From Pseudomonas sp. HS6 (GTDB lineage Bacteria; Pseudomonadota; Gammaproteobacteria; Pseudomonadales; Pseudomonadaceae): a stretch of 64,000 bases of DNA. The DNA is taken from assembly GCF_023375815.1 (NCBI RefSeq), contig NZ_CP067412.1, forward strand, positions 4,092,001 through 4,156,000, read 5' to 3'. Shown one piece after another: positions 1 through 10,270 of this stretch. Under the pieces are notes generated by a model that was not told where the DNA came from, searched no databases, and saw only the letters and a list, made by a program, of their open reading frames with translations. The translations under genes were made by a program, and so were the position numbers. Each line of letters starts with the position of its first letter. The stretch's first letter is position 1.

Positions 1-414
1 GGTGAACAGAATGGTGCCGCGCTGGCGGGTGACCATTCGCTTGGCCACTTCGCGAGCATTGAGGAACCCTGAGAAACAAGCCATTTCCCAGATCTTGAAA
101 TACTTGCGTGCAGTTTCTTCGAGAATGCTGCAAGGCACGTTGGCCCCGATGTTGAAAACAAACGCTTCAATCGGCCCGAGACGGGTTTCGATATCTTCGA
201 TCAGTGCAATGACGTCTTCTTCCTTCCGCGCATCGCAGGCAAAACCGTGGGCTTCGCCGCCGTCCGCCTGAATGGCTTCCACCAACGGCTGCAATTTGTC
301 GGCGCTGCGCCGTGTGACGCAAGCGATGAAACCTTCTTTGGCGAACCGCCTGGCGATGGCGCCACCCGTGGCATCACCTGCACCGACAACCAATACGACC
401 TTCTTGTTATTCAT
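1..414 (-). CDS. Short-chain dehydrogenase/reductase, partial (C-terminus outside window)
   Basis: The reverse strand encodes 138 codons with no stop, starting at the ATG at 414 and running off the window edge. The N-terminus carries a Rossmann-fold start (VVLVVGAGDATGGAIARRF) with the glycine-rich loop of SDR enzymes in a GAGxxTGG form. An acidic CDAR segment near residue 61 resembles the cofactor-contacting part of the family. These enzymes use NAD(P)H to oxidise or reduce small alcohols and ketones in the cytoplasm. The substrate cannot be predicted, and the catalytic Tyr-x-x-x-Lys lies beyond the window. The gene is divergent from a TetR-type regulator, and the 92-bp gap holds a duplicated palindrome, so it is probably that regulator's target (inference). 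Confidence 0.8.
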   Translation of the reverse strand, partial: MNNKKVVLVVGAGDATGGAIARRFAKEGFIACVTRRSADKLQPLVEAIQADGGEAHGFACDARKEEDVIALIEDIETRLGPIEAFVFNIGANVPCSILEETARKYFKIWEMACFSGFLNAREVAKRMVTRQRGTILFT

Positions 415-430
415 GGGTGGATCCCTTTAG

Positions 431-458
431 TAAACGATCGTTAAGTGAACGAACGTTA
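431..458. promoter_or_regulatory. Candidate TetR operator: tandem near-palindromic sites
   Basis: Two 13-bp units, TAAACGATCGTTA (431-443) and TGAACGAACGTTA (446-458), repeat with a 15-bp period. The core AACGATCGTT at 433-442 is a perfect palindrome. The pair lies between the divergent SDR and TetR genes, where a TetR repressor would control both. Binding by that regulator is inferred. Confidence 0.55.
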
Positions 459-506
459 TGCTAGGATTTGCTCAGCGTCAAGGCAGTCAATTGCGAGGAT
501 GAATGC

Positions 507-1076
507 ATGCGGTACTCCGCCGGTCACAAGCTTGAAACCAAAGAAAAGCTGCTGCAAAGCAGCTCGCTGTCCGCGAAAAAAAGCGGTTTTTCAACGATGG
601 GTGTTGATGGCCTGATGAAGACGATCGGCCTGAGCGGTGCGGCGTTCTACAGTCATTTCTCGTCCAAGGACGCTTTGTTCGCCGCTATCGTCGAGCGCGA
701 GTTGTGTCAGAGCCTGGATCGGCTTGGTGGGCGGGGGGAGCAGGATCGTGAGCGGTTGGAGCGATGCCTGAAGCTGTATCTGAACATGGCGCATGTCGAG
801 CAACCTGAGCTGGGTTGCGCATTACCTGCGTTAGGTGCCGAGATTGCGCGGTCGGATGTCGTTGTGCGGGAACAGGCTGAGCTATGGATTTGTCGGCTTC
901 AGGAAAGTTGGGCGCAAATTCTGGAGAGCGACAGCCTGGCCTGGGCCATTCTGTCGCAATGTGTCGGGGCGTTGGTGGTTGCGCGAATGCTGGCGTCCCC
1001 ACAAGTTCAGCAGCGGGTGCTGGAATCCAGTCACGAAGAGATCGGCCGCCAGCTCGCCGTTCAGCGAGCACAATAG
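507..1076 (+). CDS. TetR/AcrR-family transcriptional regulator
   Basis: 189 aa. The N-terminal third holds the TetR helix-turn-helix, seen in GVDGLMKTIGLSGAAFYSHF followed by SSKDALFAAIVERE. The rest is an all-helical ligand-binding domain of the kind often found in YcdC/AcrR-type regulators. I chose the ATG at 507 because it has a GAGG sequence about 8 nt upstream and matches the usual family N-terminus; an in-frame start at 468 would add 13 atypical residues. The gene is divergent from an SDR gene. It probably represses that enzyme and itself through the duplicated palindrome in the shared promoter. The inducer is unknown. Confidence 0.85.
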   Translation: MRYSAGHKLETKEKLLQSSSLSAKKSGFSTMGVDGLMKTIGLSGAAFYSHFSSKDALFAAIVERELCQSLDRLGGRGEQDRERLERCLKLYLNMAHVEQPELGCALPALGAEIARSDVVVREQAELWICRLQESWAQILESDSLAWAILSQCVGALVVARMLASPQVQQRVLESSHEEIGRQLAVQRAQ

Positions 1077-1086
1077 CGGCGGCGGT

Positions 1087-1368
1087 TTATTTGCAGATGA
1101 CGATCATGCTTCGGCTGGTATAGCCGGCGGGGTTGAGACCAAAGGGATAATCACCCGGCTCCTCCACCGCATCCCCGGATTTGGCGATGACTTTATAACC
1201 CTTCGGCGCACAGGAGTTGGCGGCACTGGTGTAACACTTGTCCCAGGAAGATGAGAGTCCTGAACAGTTGATATGCAGCCCTTTTTTGCCGTGCTTTACC
1301 TGAGTCTTGGAGGTTGCCGCGCATCCCGCAACGGCGAGCACGGCGATCAGTATCAAAATTCGTTTCAT
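1087..1368 (-). CDS. Small putative lipoprotein
   Basis: 93 aa starting at the ATG at 1368. A Lys-Arg start, a hydrophobic stretch and a lipobox (VAGC, Cys16) predict signal peptidase II processing and lipid anchoring. The mature part has five further cysteines (in NCSG, DKCY, NSCAP and the final VICK), which suggests disulfides in the periplasm. No enzymatic motif is visible and I do not recognise the family. It is convergent with the TetR gene (10-bp gap). The following 168 bp up to the exporter gene hold no gene that I can support. Confidence 0.7.
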   Translation of the reverse strand: MKRILILIAVLAVAGCAATSKTQVKHGKKGLHINCSGLSSSWDKCYTSAANSCAPKGYKVIAKSGDAVEEPGDYPFGLNPAGYTSRSMIVICK

Positions 1369-1536
1369 TACCGTCCTTATGGCGGCCTCGAGTCTGACGC
1401 TCGGGTCTGCCTGCATTCGCTCTCGCTTGATGCGTTCCGATGTCCCTATCCGAAAAAGTCCATATCTGGCACTGAGTTGCGAAGCTAAACATGGCCTAAA
1501 TGAGCGGCAAATACCAGACCTTCGTTACAACCGCTT

Positions 1537-2424
1537 TCAATCCGCCGCAATCACGGGCTTGGCATGGCTGCCCATGGTCATGGTTGCACCGACGGAAGCC
1601 AGGATAATGCACAGGATCGCCATCCATTGTGACAAAGAAAGGTATTCCTGCAGGAATAGCAGCCCTGATAGAGCACCAAATGCCGGCTCGATACTCATCA
1701 GCGTGCCGAAGGTGCGGGCTGGCATGCGGGTGAGGGCGATCATTTCCAGGGTATAAGGCAGGGCCGTGGAGAGAATGGCGACACCGATGGCTATCGGGAT
1801 CAGCGAAGGCGTCAGCAACGCGGCACCTGCGTGGACGATGCCAATGGGGGCAACGAACAGTGCTGCGATCATCACGCCCAGTGCTGCGGTCGTCACGCCG
1901 TTGTCAGCGCCGGCCTTCTGGCCGAAGAGAATGTAAAGCGCCCAGCAAACACCAGCGCCAAGCGCATAGGCCACACCGGTAAGGTCGAGGCCCGCTGTCG
2001 TCGCACCTGTTGGTATCAATAGCAGCAATCCGACTGCGGCGAGGGCAATCCAGAGAAAGTCGATTGCACGACGGGATGCGTAGATGGCTACGGCCAGCGG
2101 CCCGGTGAACTCCAGCGCAACCGCAATGCCGAGCGGCACAGTGCGTAAGGACATATAGAAGAGAAAGTTCATGCCGCCCAGCGCCATCCCATACACGATC
2201 ACGGTGCGCAGCGATTTGGCCGTCAGCTTTGCCTTCCAGGGTCTCAGCAGTAGCACCATGATCACGCTGGCGAACATCAGGCGTAGCGTGGTTGTACCTT
2301 GGGCGCCCACGATGGGGAACATGCTTTTGGCCAGAGAGGCGCCTGACTGGATTGATGCCATGGCAATCAATATCAGGCCAACCGGAAACAGGATGGATAC
2401 AAGACTGCGGGGTTGGTCGTTCAT
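1537..2424 (-). CDS. rhtA: EamA/DMT-family exporter, RhtA-like (threonine/homoserine)
   Basis: 295 aa from the ATG at 2424, the same length as I recall for E. coli RhtA. The N-terminal segment MASIQSGASLAKSMFPIVGA closely matches the RhtA signature. About ten hydrophobic segments are visible as two EamA repeats. It is an inner-membrane permease of the drug/metabolite transporter superfamily, and RhtA itself exports threonine and homoserine. An upstream in-frame start (2463) would add a non-family N-terminus, so 2424 is preferred. The exact amino acid exported here is inferred. Confidence 0.82.
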   Translation of the reverse strand: MNDQPRSLVSILFPVGLILIAMASIQSGASLAKSMFPIVGAQGTTTLRLMFASVIMVLLLRPWKAKLTAKSLRTVIVYGMALGGMNFLFYMSLRTVPLGIAVALEFTGPLAVAIYASRRAIDFLWIALAAVGLLLLIPTGATTAGLDLTGVAYALGAGVCWALYILFGQKAGADNGVTTAALGVMIAALFVAPIGIVHAGAALLTPSLIPIAIGVAILSTALPYTLEMIALTRMPARTFGTLMSIEPAFGALSGLLFLQEYLSLSQWMAILCIILASVGATMTMGSHAKPVIAAD

Positions 2425-2608
2425 TGCGCGGCATCGTCCGATAGTAAAGGCAGTAGAAGGCATTAACTGAGTGATGGGCAATATACTGCGCATTCGCTGG
2501 TGTTGCGTCTATATATAAGCGGGCTTTTTGATATCGACTGATAGAAAAATCAAATTAGGGGTTGACGGCAGATTCTGGGAGCCGACCGAGGTGTCTTGCG
2601 TCATACAT

Positions 2609-2730
2609 CGACCTGAATGATCGGAGTCGATTATGGATTCAGCCAAGTTCGTTCAGGTCGGCGTATCTCCCCAATATCCCCCTATCGGCTCCCTCTCCCA
2701 GGGGGAGAGGGCTGGGGTGAGGGGTAGCGA
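2609..2730. repeat. Intergenic dispersed-repeat-like region with two hairpins
   Basis: The 324-bp gap 2425-2748 contains no gene. Inside it CGACCTGAA (2609-2617) pairs with TTCAGGTCG (2652-2660). Next, CCCTCTCCC (2691-2699) faces GGGAGAGGG (2703-2711), followed by CTGGGGTGAGGGG. The second block resembles a dispersed intergenic repeat that I recall from many pseudomonad genomes. A genome-wide search would confirm copy number. Confidence 0.5.
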
Positions 2731-2748
2731 TCCAAAGCCGATCACCAC

Positions 2749-3714
2749 TCAAACCATCGCCGCAAAATTCAACCGAAACTGCTGCGCCGTCACCCCCAAC
2801 CGCCGGTTAAACACACCGCGCATATGCTGCGCATCACGAAACCCACACTGATATGCCACGGTCTTGAGCGGCGCCGTGGTGCTTTCGAGCATCACCCGCG
2901 CCGCATCCACCCGCGCACGCTCGACGAATTCCGCCGGGGTGACTTTCGCTTCGCGAGCAAACACCCGGGAGAAATTCCGCGCGCTCATGTTCGCCGCATT
3001 CGCCAGATCGGCGATGGTCAGGTCGCCGGTAAGATTGGCCAGCACATACAGCTGCACCATCGCCACCGCCGACGTCGGTTCTGCATGCGGTGTGAGGAAC
3101 GGGCTGAACTGCGACTGCCCGCCCGAGCGCTGGGTAAACACCACCAGCCGCTTGGCCACGCTCAACGCGACCTCGGAACCGTGATCACGCGCCAGCAGAT
3201 AGAGCGACAGATCGATCCCCGCCGTCACCCCCGCCGAGGTGTAGAGCTGACCGTCCTCGACATACAACCGATCGGCCTCGACCCGGCTCGACGGGCACAA
3301 CTGCGCCAGCGCCTCGGCGTCATTCCAGTGGGTGGTGACCGTATGCCCGTCCAGCAACCCCGCACGGGCCAGCATAAACGCACCGTTGCAGATCGAGCCG
3401 AATCGCCGCGCCCGCCCGCAGGCCTCACGCAACCACGCATCGAACGCCTCGCCGAAATCCAGGAACGGCAACTGCGGCCCACCGGCCACCAGCAACAAAT
3501 CGTAACCCTGCGACACTTCGCTGAAATGCCGATGAGCACTCAGGGTCAACCCGTTGGAACACGGCATCAACCCACGCTCGACGCCGATCACTTCGAGTCG
3601 GTAATGATCTTCCGGCGCCAGGAAGCGGTTGGCCTCGGCGAACACGTCCATGGGCCCGCTGACGTCCAGCGACTGCACGCCGGGGAACACCACAATGGCG
3701 ACGGTTTTGTTCAT
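2749..3714 (-). CDS. GlxA-family AraC-type regulator with DJ-1/PfpI amidase-like domain
   Basis: 321 aa from the ATG at 3714. Residues about 1-190 form a DJ-1/PfpI fold: VAIVVFPGVQSLDVSG at the start, then a nucleophile-elbow-like SICNGAF with Cys109 and a following TTHW. Residues about 215-315 are an AraC-type double helix-turn-helix (DLTIADLANAANMSARNFSR, then TAPLKTVAYQCGFRDAQHMR). Such GlxA-type proteins act as ligand-sensing activators. An upstream extension to 3981 is rejected because it overlaps the divergent promoter and lacks family similarity. The partner gene is the HD hydrolase 190 bp away on the other strand. Confidence 0.88.
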   Translation of the reverse strand: MNKTVAIVVFPGVQSLDVSGPMDVFAEANRFLAPEDHYRLEVIGVERGLMPCSNGLTLSAHRHFSEVSQGYDLLLVAGGPQLPFLDFGEAFDAWLREACGRARRFGSICNGAFMLARAGLLDGHTVTTHWNDAEALAQLCPSSRVEADRLYVEDGQLYTSAGVTAGIDLSLYLLARDHGSEVALSVAKRLVVFTQRSGGQSQFSPFLTPHAEPTSAVAMVQLYVLANLTGDLTIADLANAANMSARNFSRVFAREAKVTPAEFVERARVDAARVMLESTTAPLKTVAYQCGFRDAQHMRGVFNRRLGVTAQQFRLNFAAMV

Positions 3715-3904
3715 GGCGATGTCGGCTCCCGGGGAATGGCGGATCAGCGCCAACCCTAGCCAATCCTCGTCGCAGAAGCGAGCTGGCACGATTTGCAGGT
3801 GGAATGGCAAGGATCGCAGCCATGGATCGATTGTCCGGTTTTGCCCCCGGGAACAGACTTTCCCCATCAGCGCCGCGACGGCGTTTTCGACGAGGAAGCT
3901 CAAC

Positions 3905-4546
3905 ATGACCACGACCATCGCCGGTATCCAGATCCCCGACAGCGCCCTCGCCCGGGCCACCACCGAGTACATCCGCGACATCGAATCCGACCTTCTTTAC
4001 CACCACTCGCGCCGGGTATTTCTGTTCGGGGCCTTGAGCGGCGAACGCCAGCAACTGGCCTACGATCCGGAGCTGTTGTACGTCGGCGCGATGTTCCACG
4101 ACCTGGGTCTGGTCGAAGGTCACCGCAGCGATGACGAACGTTTCGAAGTCGATGGCGCCAACGCGGCAGCGACGTTTCTCAAGCCTTACGGGCTGAGCGA
4201 CGACGACATCGAACAAGTCTGGTTGTCGATCGCCCTGCACACCACGCCGGGTGTGCCGAAGCATCTGCGTCCGACCGTGGCGCTGGTGACGGCAGGCGTC
4301 GAGATGGATGTGCTGGGCATGGATTACGCCGCGTTCACCACTGTGCAGCGTGAGGCGGTGGTGCATGCGCACCCGCGGGGCGAGGGTTTCAAGGAGTGCA
4401 TCATCTGCGCGTTTGCCGATGGCTTGCGTCATCGCCCGCAGACGACGTTCGGCAATGTGAAGACCGATGTGCTGAAAGATCAGGCGCCGGGGTTCAAGCC
4501 GATGAACTTCGTTGAAGTCATCCGCAGTTCTCCCTGGACTGCGTAA
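3905..4546 (+). CDS. HD-domain metal-dependent phosphohydrolase
   Basis: 213 aa from the ATG at 3905. It has the HD ligand pattern: His33/His34, the pair His65-Asp66 (AMFHDLGLV) and a distal Asp135. HD enzymes hydrolyse phosphoesters or related bonds with divalent metals. This compact form resembles cyanamide-hydratase-like HD proteins, but the substrate cannot be read from sequence. It is divergent from a GlxA-type AraC regulator that shares the 190-bp promoter region, so regulation by that protein is plausible. The gene is followed at once by a REP inverted pair. Confidence 0.8.
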   Translation: MTTTIAGIQIPDSALARATTEYIRDIESDLLYHHSRRVFLFGALSGERQQLAYDPELLYVGAMFHDLGLVEGHRSDDERFEVDGANAAATFLKPYGLSDDDIEQVWLSIALHTTPGVPKHLRPTVALVTAGVEMDVLGMDYAAFTTVQREAVVHAHPRGEGFKECIICAFADGLRHRPQTTFGNVKTDVLKDQAPGFKPMNFVEVIRSSPWTA

Positions 4547-4551
4547 AACCA

Positions 4552-4644
4552 AATGTGGGAGCGGGCTTGCCCGCGATGGCGGTCTGACATTCAACATTGC
4601 AGTTGACTGTGATGACGTCATCGCGGGCAAGCCCGCTCCCACAG
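4552..4644. repeat. REPIN (inverted pair of REP elements)
   Basis: GTGGGAGCGGGCTTGCCCGCG begins at 4555 and its reverse complement ends at 4643, enclosing a roughly 45-bp middle. This is the classic P. fluorescens-group REP doublet. It sits between the convergent HD hydrolase gene and the 3' end of the spu operon, where it may also protect or terminate transcripts. Confidence 0.85.
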
Positions 4645-4685
4645 GATTTGAGGTTAATCACAGAGCTGTGATCAACCCCACTGGC

Positions 4686-5576
4686 TTACGCCGCTTCCGG
4701 CGTCTGCGCCCGGCGCACGTCCGGTTGCTTCCACGAATCGGCAGCGCTTTCTTCGATGGCTTGCTGGATCGCCTTGCGACGCGCTTCTTCGGCGCGGCGG
4801 CTGAAGAACCAGACCATGAAGGTCACCAGCGACACCGCCAACAGAATCAGGCTGGCCACGGCGTTGATCTCGGGTTTCACGCCCAGACGCACCGCCGAGA
4901 ACACTTCCATCGGCAAGGTCGTCGAACCCGGGCCGGACACGAAGCTCGCCAGCACCAGGTCGTCCAGCGACAGGGCGAACGACATCATGCCGCCCGCCGC
5001 CAGCGACGGCGCGATCATCGGGATGGTGATCAGGAAGAACACCTTCCACGGCCGTGCGCCGAGGTCCATCGCGGCCTCTTCAATCGACAGGTCCAGCTCA
5101 CGCAGACGCGCCGACACCACCACCGCCACATACGCCGCACAGAACGTGGTGTGGGCGATCCAGATGGTGACGATGCCACGCTCCTGCGGCCAGCCGATCA
5201 TCTGCGCCATGGCCACGAACAGCAGCAACAGCGACAGACCGGTAATCACCTCAGGCATGACCAGCGGCGCAGTCACCAGACCGCCGAACAGCGTACGGCC
5301 CTTGAAGCGGGTGATGCGGGTCAAGACGAATGCCGCCAGCGTACCCAGCGCCACTGCCGCGACGGCGGTGTAGCAGGCGATTTCCAGCGAGCGCACCACC
5401 GAGCCCATCAGTTGGGTGTTGTCGAGCAGGCCGACGTACCACTTGATCGACCAGCCGCCCCACACCGTCACCAGCTTCGAGGCGTTGAACGAGTAGATCA
5501 CCAGGATCAGCATCGGCAGGTAGATGAACAACAGGCCGAGCACCAGCATCAGGCTGGAGAAACGGAAGCGCTTCAT
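4686..5576 (-). CDS. spuH: Polyamine ABC transporter permease SpuH (PotI-like)
   Basis: 296 aa. Six hydrophobic segments and the binding-protein-dependent permease EAA loop (EEAAMDLGARPWKVFFLITIP) identify an inner-membrane permease of the PotC/PotI type. It forms the channel with SpuG for putrescine and spermidine import, driven by SpuF. The start codon overlaps the spuG stop in an ATGA, showing translational coupling. The C-terminal tail past residue 275 is hydrophilic and poorly conserved in character. It is the last gene of the operon, before a REPIN. Confidence 0.93.
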   Translation of the reverse strand: MKRFRFSSLMLVLGLLFIYLPMLILVIYSFNASKLVTVWGGWSIKWYVGLLDNTQLMGSVVRSLEIACYTAVAAVALGTLAAFVLTRITRFKGRTLFGGLVTAPLVMPEVITGLSLLLLFVAMAQMIGWPQERGIVTIWIAHTTFCAAYVAVVVSARLRELDLSIEEAAMDLGARPWKVFFLITIPMIAPSLAAGGMMSFALSLDDLVLASFVSGPGSTTLPMEVFSAVRLGVKPEINAVASLILLAVSLVTFMVWFFSRRAEEARRKAIQQAIEESAADSWKQPDVRRAQTPEAA

Positions 5577-6493
5577 TCTTTACCCTCCATTTCCTTGGCC
5601 TGACTGCGGTTGAACAGGATGATCGGCACGATCAGGATCGCCAACATCACCACCGCCAGGGCGGACGCCACCGGCCAGTCACGGTTGTTGAAGAACTCTT
5701 GCCAGAGCACTTTACCGATCATCAGGGTTTCCGGACCGCCGAGCAGTTCCGGGATCACGAACTCGCCCACCACCGGGATGAACACCAGCATGCAGCCGGC
5801 GATGATCCCGTTCTTGGACAGCGGAATAGTGATTTTCCAGAAGCTGTTGAAGGTGCTCGAACCCAGGTCGGAAGCCGCTTCCAGCAGGCTTTGATCGTGC
5901 TTCACCAGGTTGGCGTACAGCGGCAGGATCATGAACGGCAGGTACGAATAGACGACGCCGATGTACACCGCGAGGTTGGTGTTGAGGATCTGCAGCGGCT
6001 CGTCGATGAAGCCCATGCTCATCAGGAAACCGTTGAGCAGGCCGTTGTTGCTGAGGATGCCCATCCACGCGTAAACGCGGATCAGGATCGCGGTCCAGGT
6101 CGGCATCATGATCAGCAGCACCAGCACCGTTTGCAGCTCTTTGCGGGCGCTGGCGATGGCGTAGGCCATCGGGTAGCCGATCAGCAGGCAGAGGATGGTG
6201 CTGAAAAACGCCATCTTCAACGAGCCGAGGTACGCGGCGATGTATAACTCGTCGTCGCCGAGCATCGCGTAGTTGCCCAGGTTCAGCAGCACTTGCAGCT
6301 TCTGGTCAACGAAGCTGTAGATCTCGGTGTACGGCGGGATGGCCACGTCGGCTTCGGCGAAGCTGATCTTCAGAACGATGAAGAACGGCAGCATGAAGAA
6401 CAGGAACAGCCAGATGAACGGAACCCCGATGACCAGTTGGCGGCCACCGGGAATTATTCGATTGAGCCGGCGTTTGAATTTGCGCATGTTCAT
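5573..6493 (-). CDS. spuG: Polyamine ABC transporter permease SpuG (PotH-like)
   Basis: 306 aa with six membrane segments. The EAA-type cytoplasmic loop (LLEAASDLGSSTFNSFWKITIPLSK, shown in part) couples to the ATPase. It is the first of two permeases of the spuDEFGH importer and is similar to E. coli PotH. The start at 6493 overlaps the spuF stop in an ATGA; a second in-frame ATG at 6487 is also possible. It overlaps the spuH start downstream in the same way. Confidence 0.93.
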   Translation of the reverse strand: MNMRKFKRRLNRIIPGGRQLVIGVPFIWLFLFFMLPFFIVLKISFAEADVAIPPYTEIYSFVDQKLQVLLNLGNYAMLGDDELYIAAYLGSLKMAFFSTILCLLIGYPMAYAIASARKELQTVLVLLIMMPTWTAILIRVYAWMGILSNNGLLNGFLMSMGFIDEPLQILNTNLAVYIGVVYSYLPFMILPLYANLVKHDQSLLEAASDLGSSTFNSFWKITIPLSKNGIIAGCMLVFIPVVGEFVIPELLGGPETLMIGKVLWQEFFNNRDWPVASALAVVMLAILIVPIILFNRSQAKEMEGKE

Positions 6494-7632
6494 GAGCGAA
6501 GTACCACGCCGCTGTCATCTTCCCAGTACACGTAGACCTGATCACCCCAGGTCGGACGTGCGCCACGGCGTTCGGCGTTGGCCACGAACGACTGCACCAG
6601 TTTGCCGCTCGGCAATTCGACGTAGAACACCGAGTGCCCGCCGAGGTAGGCGATGTCGTGCACCTTGCCGCTGGACCAGTTGTACTCGCAGGTCGGCATT
6701 TCGGCGGTGACCAGCAGTTTTTCCGGACGGATCGCGTAGGTCACGGACTTGTCCTGCACCGAAGTGCTGATGCCGTGGCCGACGTAGATCTGCCGGTCGA
6801 GGTCCTTGCAGACGATGGTCGCGTGGCCTTCGGCGTCGTCGATCACTTCGCCTTCGAAGATGTTCACGTTGCCGATGAATTCGCAGACCAGGCGGCTGGT
6901 CGGGGTTTCGTAGATGTCGATCGGGCTGCCGATCTGGGCGATCCAGCCCAGGTGCATGATCGCGATGCGCTCGGCCATGGTCATGGCCTCTTCCTGGTCG
7001 TGGGTCACCATCACGCAGGTCACACCCACGCGCTCGATGATCTCAACCAGCTCAAGCTGCATCTGTGAACGCAGTTTCTTGTCCAGTGCGCCCATCGGCT
7101 CGTCGAGCAGCAACAGCTTCGGCCGCTTGGCCAGCGAACGCGCCAGTGCCACACGCTGACGCTGGCCGCCGGACAACTGATGCGGCTTGCGCTTGGCGTA
7201 CTGGCTCATCTGCACCAGCTTGAGCATCTCGGCCACGCGGGCGTCGATCTCGGCCTTGGGAATCTTGTCCTGTTGCAGGCCGAACGCGATGTTCTGTGCC
7301 ACGGTCATGTGCGGGAACAGAGCGTACGACTGGAACATCATGTTGATCGGTCGCTCGTACGGCGGCATGTCGGTGATGTCGACGCCGTCGAGGAAAATGC
7401 GCCCCTCCGTGGGCCTTTCAAACCCTGCCAGCATCCGCAGCAGAGTGGATTTGCCCGATCCCGAACCGCCGAGCAGGGCGAAGATCTCGCCCTTCTTGAT
7501 TTCCAGGGACACATCGTCCACGGCAACCGTCTCGTCGAACTTCTTCGTGACCCGGTCGATTTTAACCAGCACCTGCTTAGGTGTCTGGTCGCCCTCGAGG
7601 GCTTTCTTATAGGCGCCGGAGGCAACTGCCAT
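6490..7632 (-). CDS. spuF: Polyamine ABC transporter ATPase SpuF (PotG-like)
   Basis: 380 aa. Walker A GGSGSGKS (residues 55-62), signature LSGGQ (153-157) and Walker B with DEP (177-179) are all intact. A C-terminal TOBE-type regulatory region follows residue 280. It hydrolyses ATP at the cytoplasmic face to drive uptake of polyamines bound by SpuD or SpuE through SpuG/SpuH. It is 72 bp downstream of spuE and overlaps spuG by 4 nt. The length fits PotG/PotA-type subunits. Confidence 0.95.
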   Translation of the reverse strand: MAVASGAYKKALEGDQTPKQVLVKIDRVTKKFDETVAVDDVSLEIKKGEIFALLGGSGSGKSTLLRMLAGFERPTEGRIFLDGVDITDMPPYERPINMMFQSYALFPHMTVAQNIAFGLQQDKIPKAEIDARVAEMLKLVQMSQYAKRKPHQLSGGQRQRVALARSLAKRPKLLLLDEPMGALDKKLRSQMQLELVEIIERVGVTCVMVTHDQEEAMTMAERIAIMHLGWIAQIGSPIDIYETPTSRLVCEFIGNVNIFEGEVIDDAEGHATIVCKDLDRQIYVGHGISTSVQDKSVTYAIRPEKLLVTAEMPTCEYNWSSGKVHDIAYLGGHSVFYVELPSGKLVQSFVANAERRGARPTWGDQVYVYWEDDSGVVLRS

Positions 7633-7704
7633 TTACGAAACTCCCAGAAAAAAGAGTGCAGTTCGCCCACGCAAGACGAACCCAGGATAGTTTGTACGTT
7701 GAAG

Positions 7705-8979
<1,275 letters not shown>

Positions 8980-8989
8980 TCAAACCGGC

Positions 8990-10099
8990 TTATTTACCGG
9001 ATTTGATCTTGGTCCAGCTGCGGGTCATATCGCGCTGGGTAGCGGCCGGCAAATCGGCGATCGCATACAGCTTGGCCTGTACATCGGCTGGCGGGTAGAT
9101 GCCCGGGTCGCTGGTGATGTCTTTATTCACCAGCGGCGTTGCAGCAGCGTTACCGTTCGGGAAACGTACGGCGTTGGTGATGCCGGCCATGACTTCAGGC
9201 TTCTGCAGGAAGGTCATGAACTTGTAGGCGCCTTCAACGTTTTCGGCATCCTTCGGAATGGCGACCATGTCGAAGAAGCTGCCTGCGCCTTCCTTCGGAA
9301 TCGCGTAGCTGACTTTCACCTTGTCACCGGCCTCGGCGGCACGGGACTTGGCCTGCTGCACGTCACCCGAGTAGCCGACCGCTACGCAGATGTTGCCGTT
9401 GGCCAGGTCCGAGATGTACTTGGAGGAGTGGAAGTAGGTGATCGATGGACGAATCTTGAGGAACAGGTCCTCGGCTTTCTTGATGTCTTCTTTCTTCTGG
9501 GTGTCGGTTGGCAGGCCCAGGTAGTGCAGCGCGACCGGGAGCATTTCGGTCGGCGAATCGAGGAAGCTCACGCCGCAGCCCTTGAGCTTGGCGATGTTTT
9601 CAGGCTTGAGCAGAACGTCCCAGGAATCGATGGTGTCGACGCCCAGCGCAGCCTTGACCTTCTCAGGGTTGTAGCCGATGCCGATCGAGCCCCACATGTA
9701 CGGGAAGGCGTGCTTGTTGCCCGGGTCGCTGACCGACACGGCCTTGAGCAGGTCCTGGTTCAGGTTCTTCCAGTTAGGCAGCTTGGAGGTGTCCAGCTCC
9801 TGGTAAACGCCGGCCTTGATCTGCTTGGCCAGGAAGTTGTTCGACGGCACGACCACGTCGTAGCCGGACTTGCCCGCCAGCAGCTTGGCTTCCAGGGTTT
9901 CGTTGGAGTCGAACACGTCGTAGACGACCTTGATCCCCGACTCTTTCTCGAAGTTCGCGATGGTGTCCGGAGCGATGTAGTCGGACCAGTTGTAGACGTG
10001 CAGCACTTTGTCGTCCGCGTGAACCGCGCCCGCCATCATGCCCGCGACGGACAGGGCCAGAAGAGTCTTGCCAGCAAGCTTTTTACCTAATGCCTTCAT
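8990..10099 (-). CDS. spuD: Polyamine-binding periplasmic protein SpuD
   Basis: 369 aa from the ATG at 10099, with a signal peptide ending near AVHA/DD. The motifs [37 protein letters not shown] and [13 protein letters not shown] are those of PotF-type putrescine-binding proteins. In P. aeruginosa SpuD binds mainly putrescine. It delivers ligand to the SpuFGH complex in the inner membrane. The 170-bp gap from spuC (10100-10270) shows no clear terminator, so it may carry an internal promoter or a processing site. Confidence 0.93.
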   Translation of the reverse strand: MKALGKKLAGKTLLALSVAGMMAGAVHADDKVLHVYNWSDYIAPDTIANFEKESGIKVVYDVFDSNETLEAKLLAGKSGYDVVVPSNNFLAKQIKAGVYQELDTSKLPNWKNLNQDLLKAVSVSDPGNKHAFPYMWGSIGIGYNPEKVKAALGVDTIDSWDVLLKPENIAKLKGCGVSFLDSPTEMLPVALHYLGLPTDTQKKEDIKKAEDLFLKIRPSITYFHSSKYISDLANGNICVAVGYSGDVQQAKSRAAEAGDKVKVSYAIPKEGAGSFFDMVAIPKDAENVEGAYKFMTFLQKPEVMAGITNAVRFPNGNAAATPLVNKDITSDPGIYPPADVQAKLYAIADLPAATQRDMTRSWTKIKSGK

Positions 10100-10270
10100 G
10101 CGTCATGCTCCAAATTTTTCTTTTTTGAACCACTTTGTTCAGCGGCCGAACCCGGACAACTGGAACCGCGGCTAGTCTGGCAAGATACGAGGCGGTCTTT
10201 CAAGAAAAGACCAGCCTTTCTGACAGCTCCGAGCGACAGCGCAACAGCTCCATCGCTCAGAGCCTAGCAC

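Noticed and set aside
3715..3981. N-terminal extension of the GlxA-type regulator
   Set aside because: The extra 89 residues lack family similarity and would cover the divergent promoter and the start of the HD gene.
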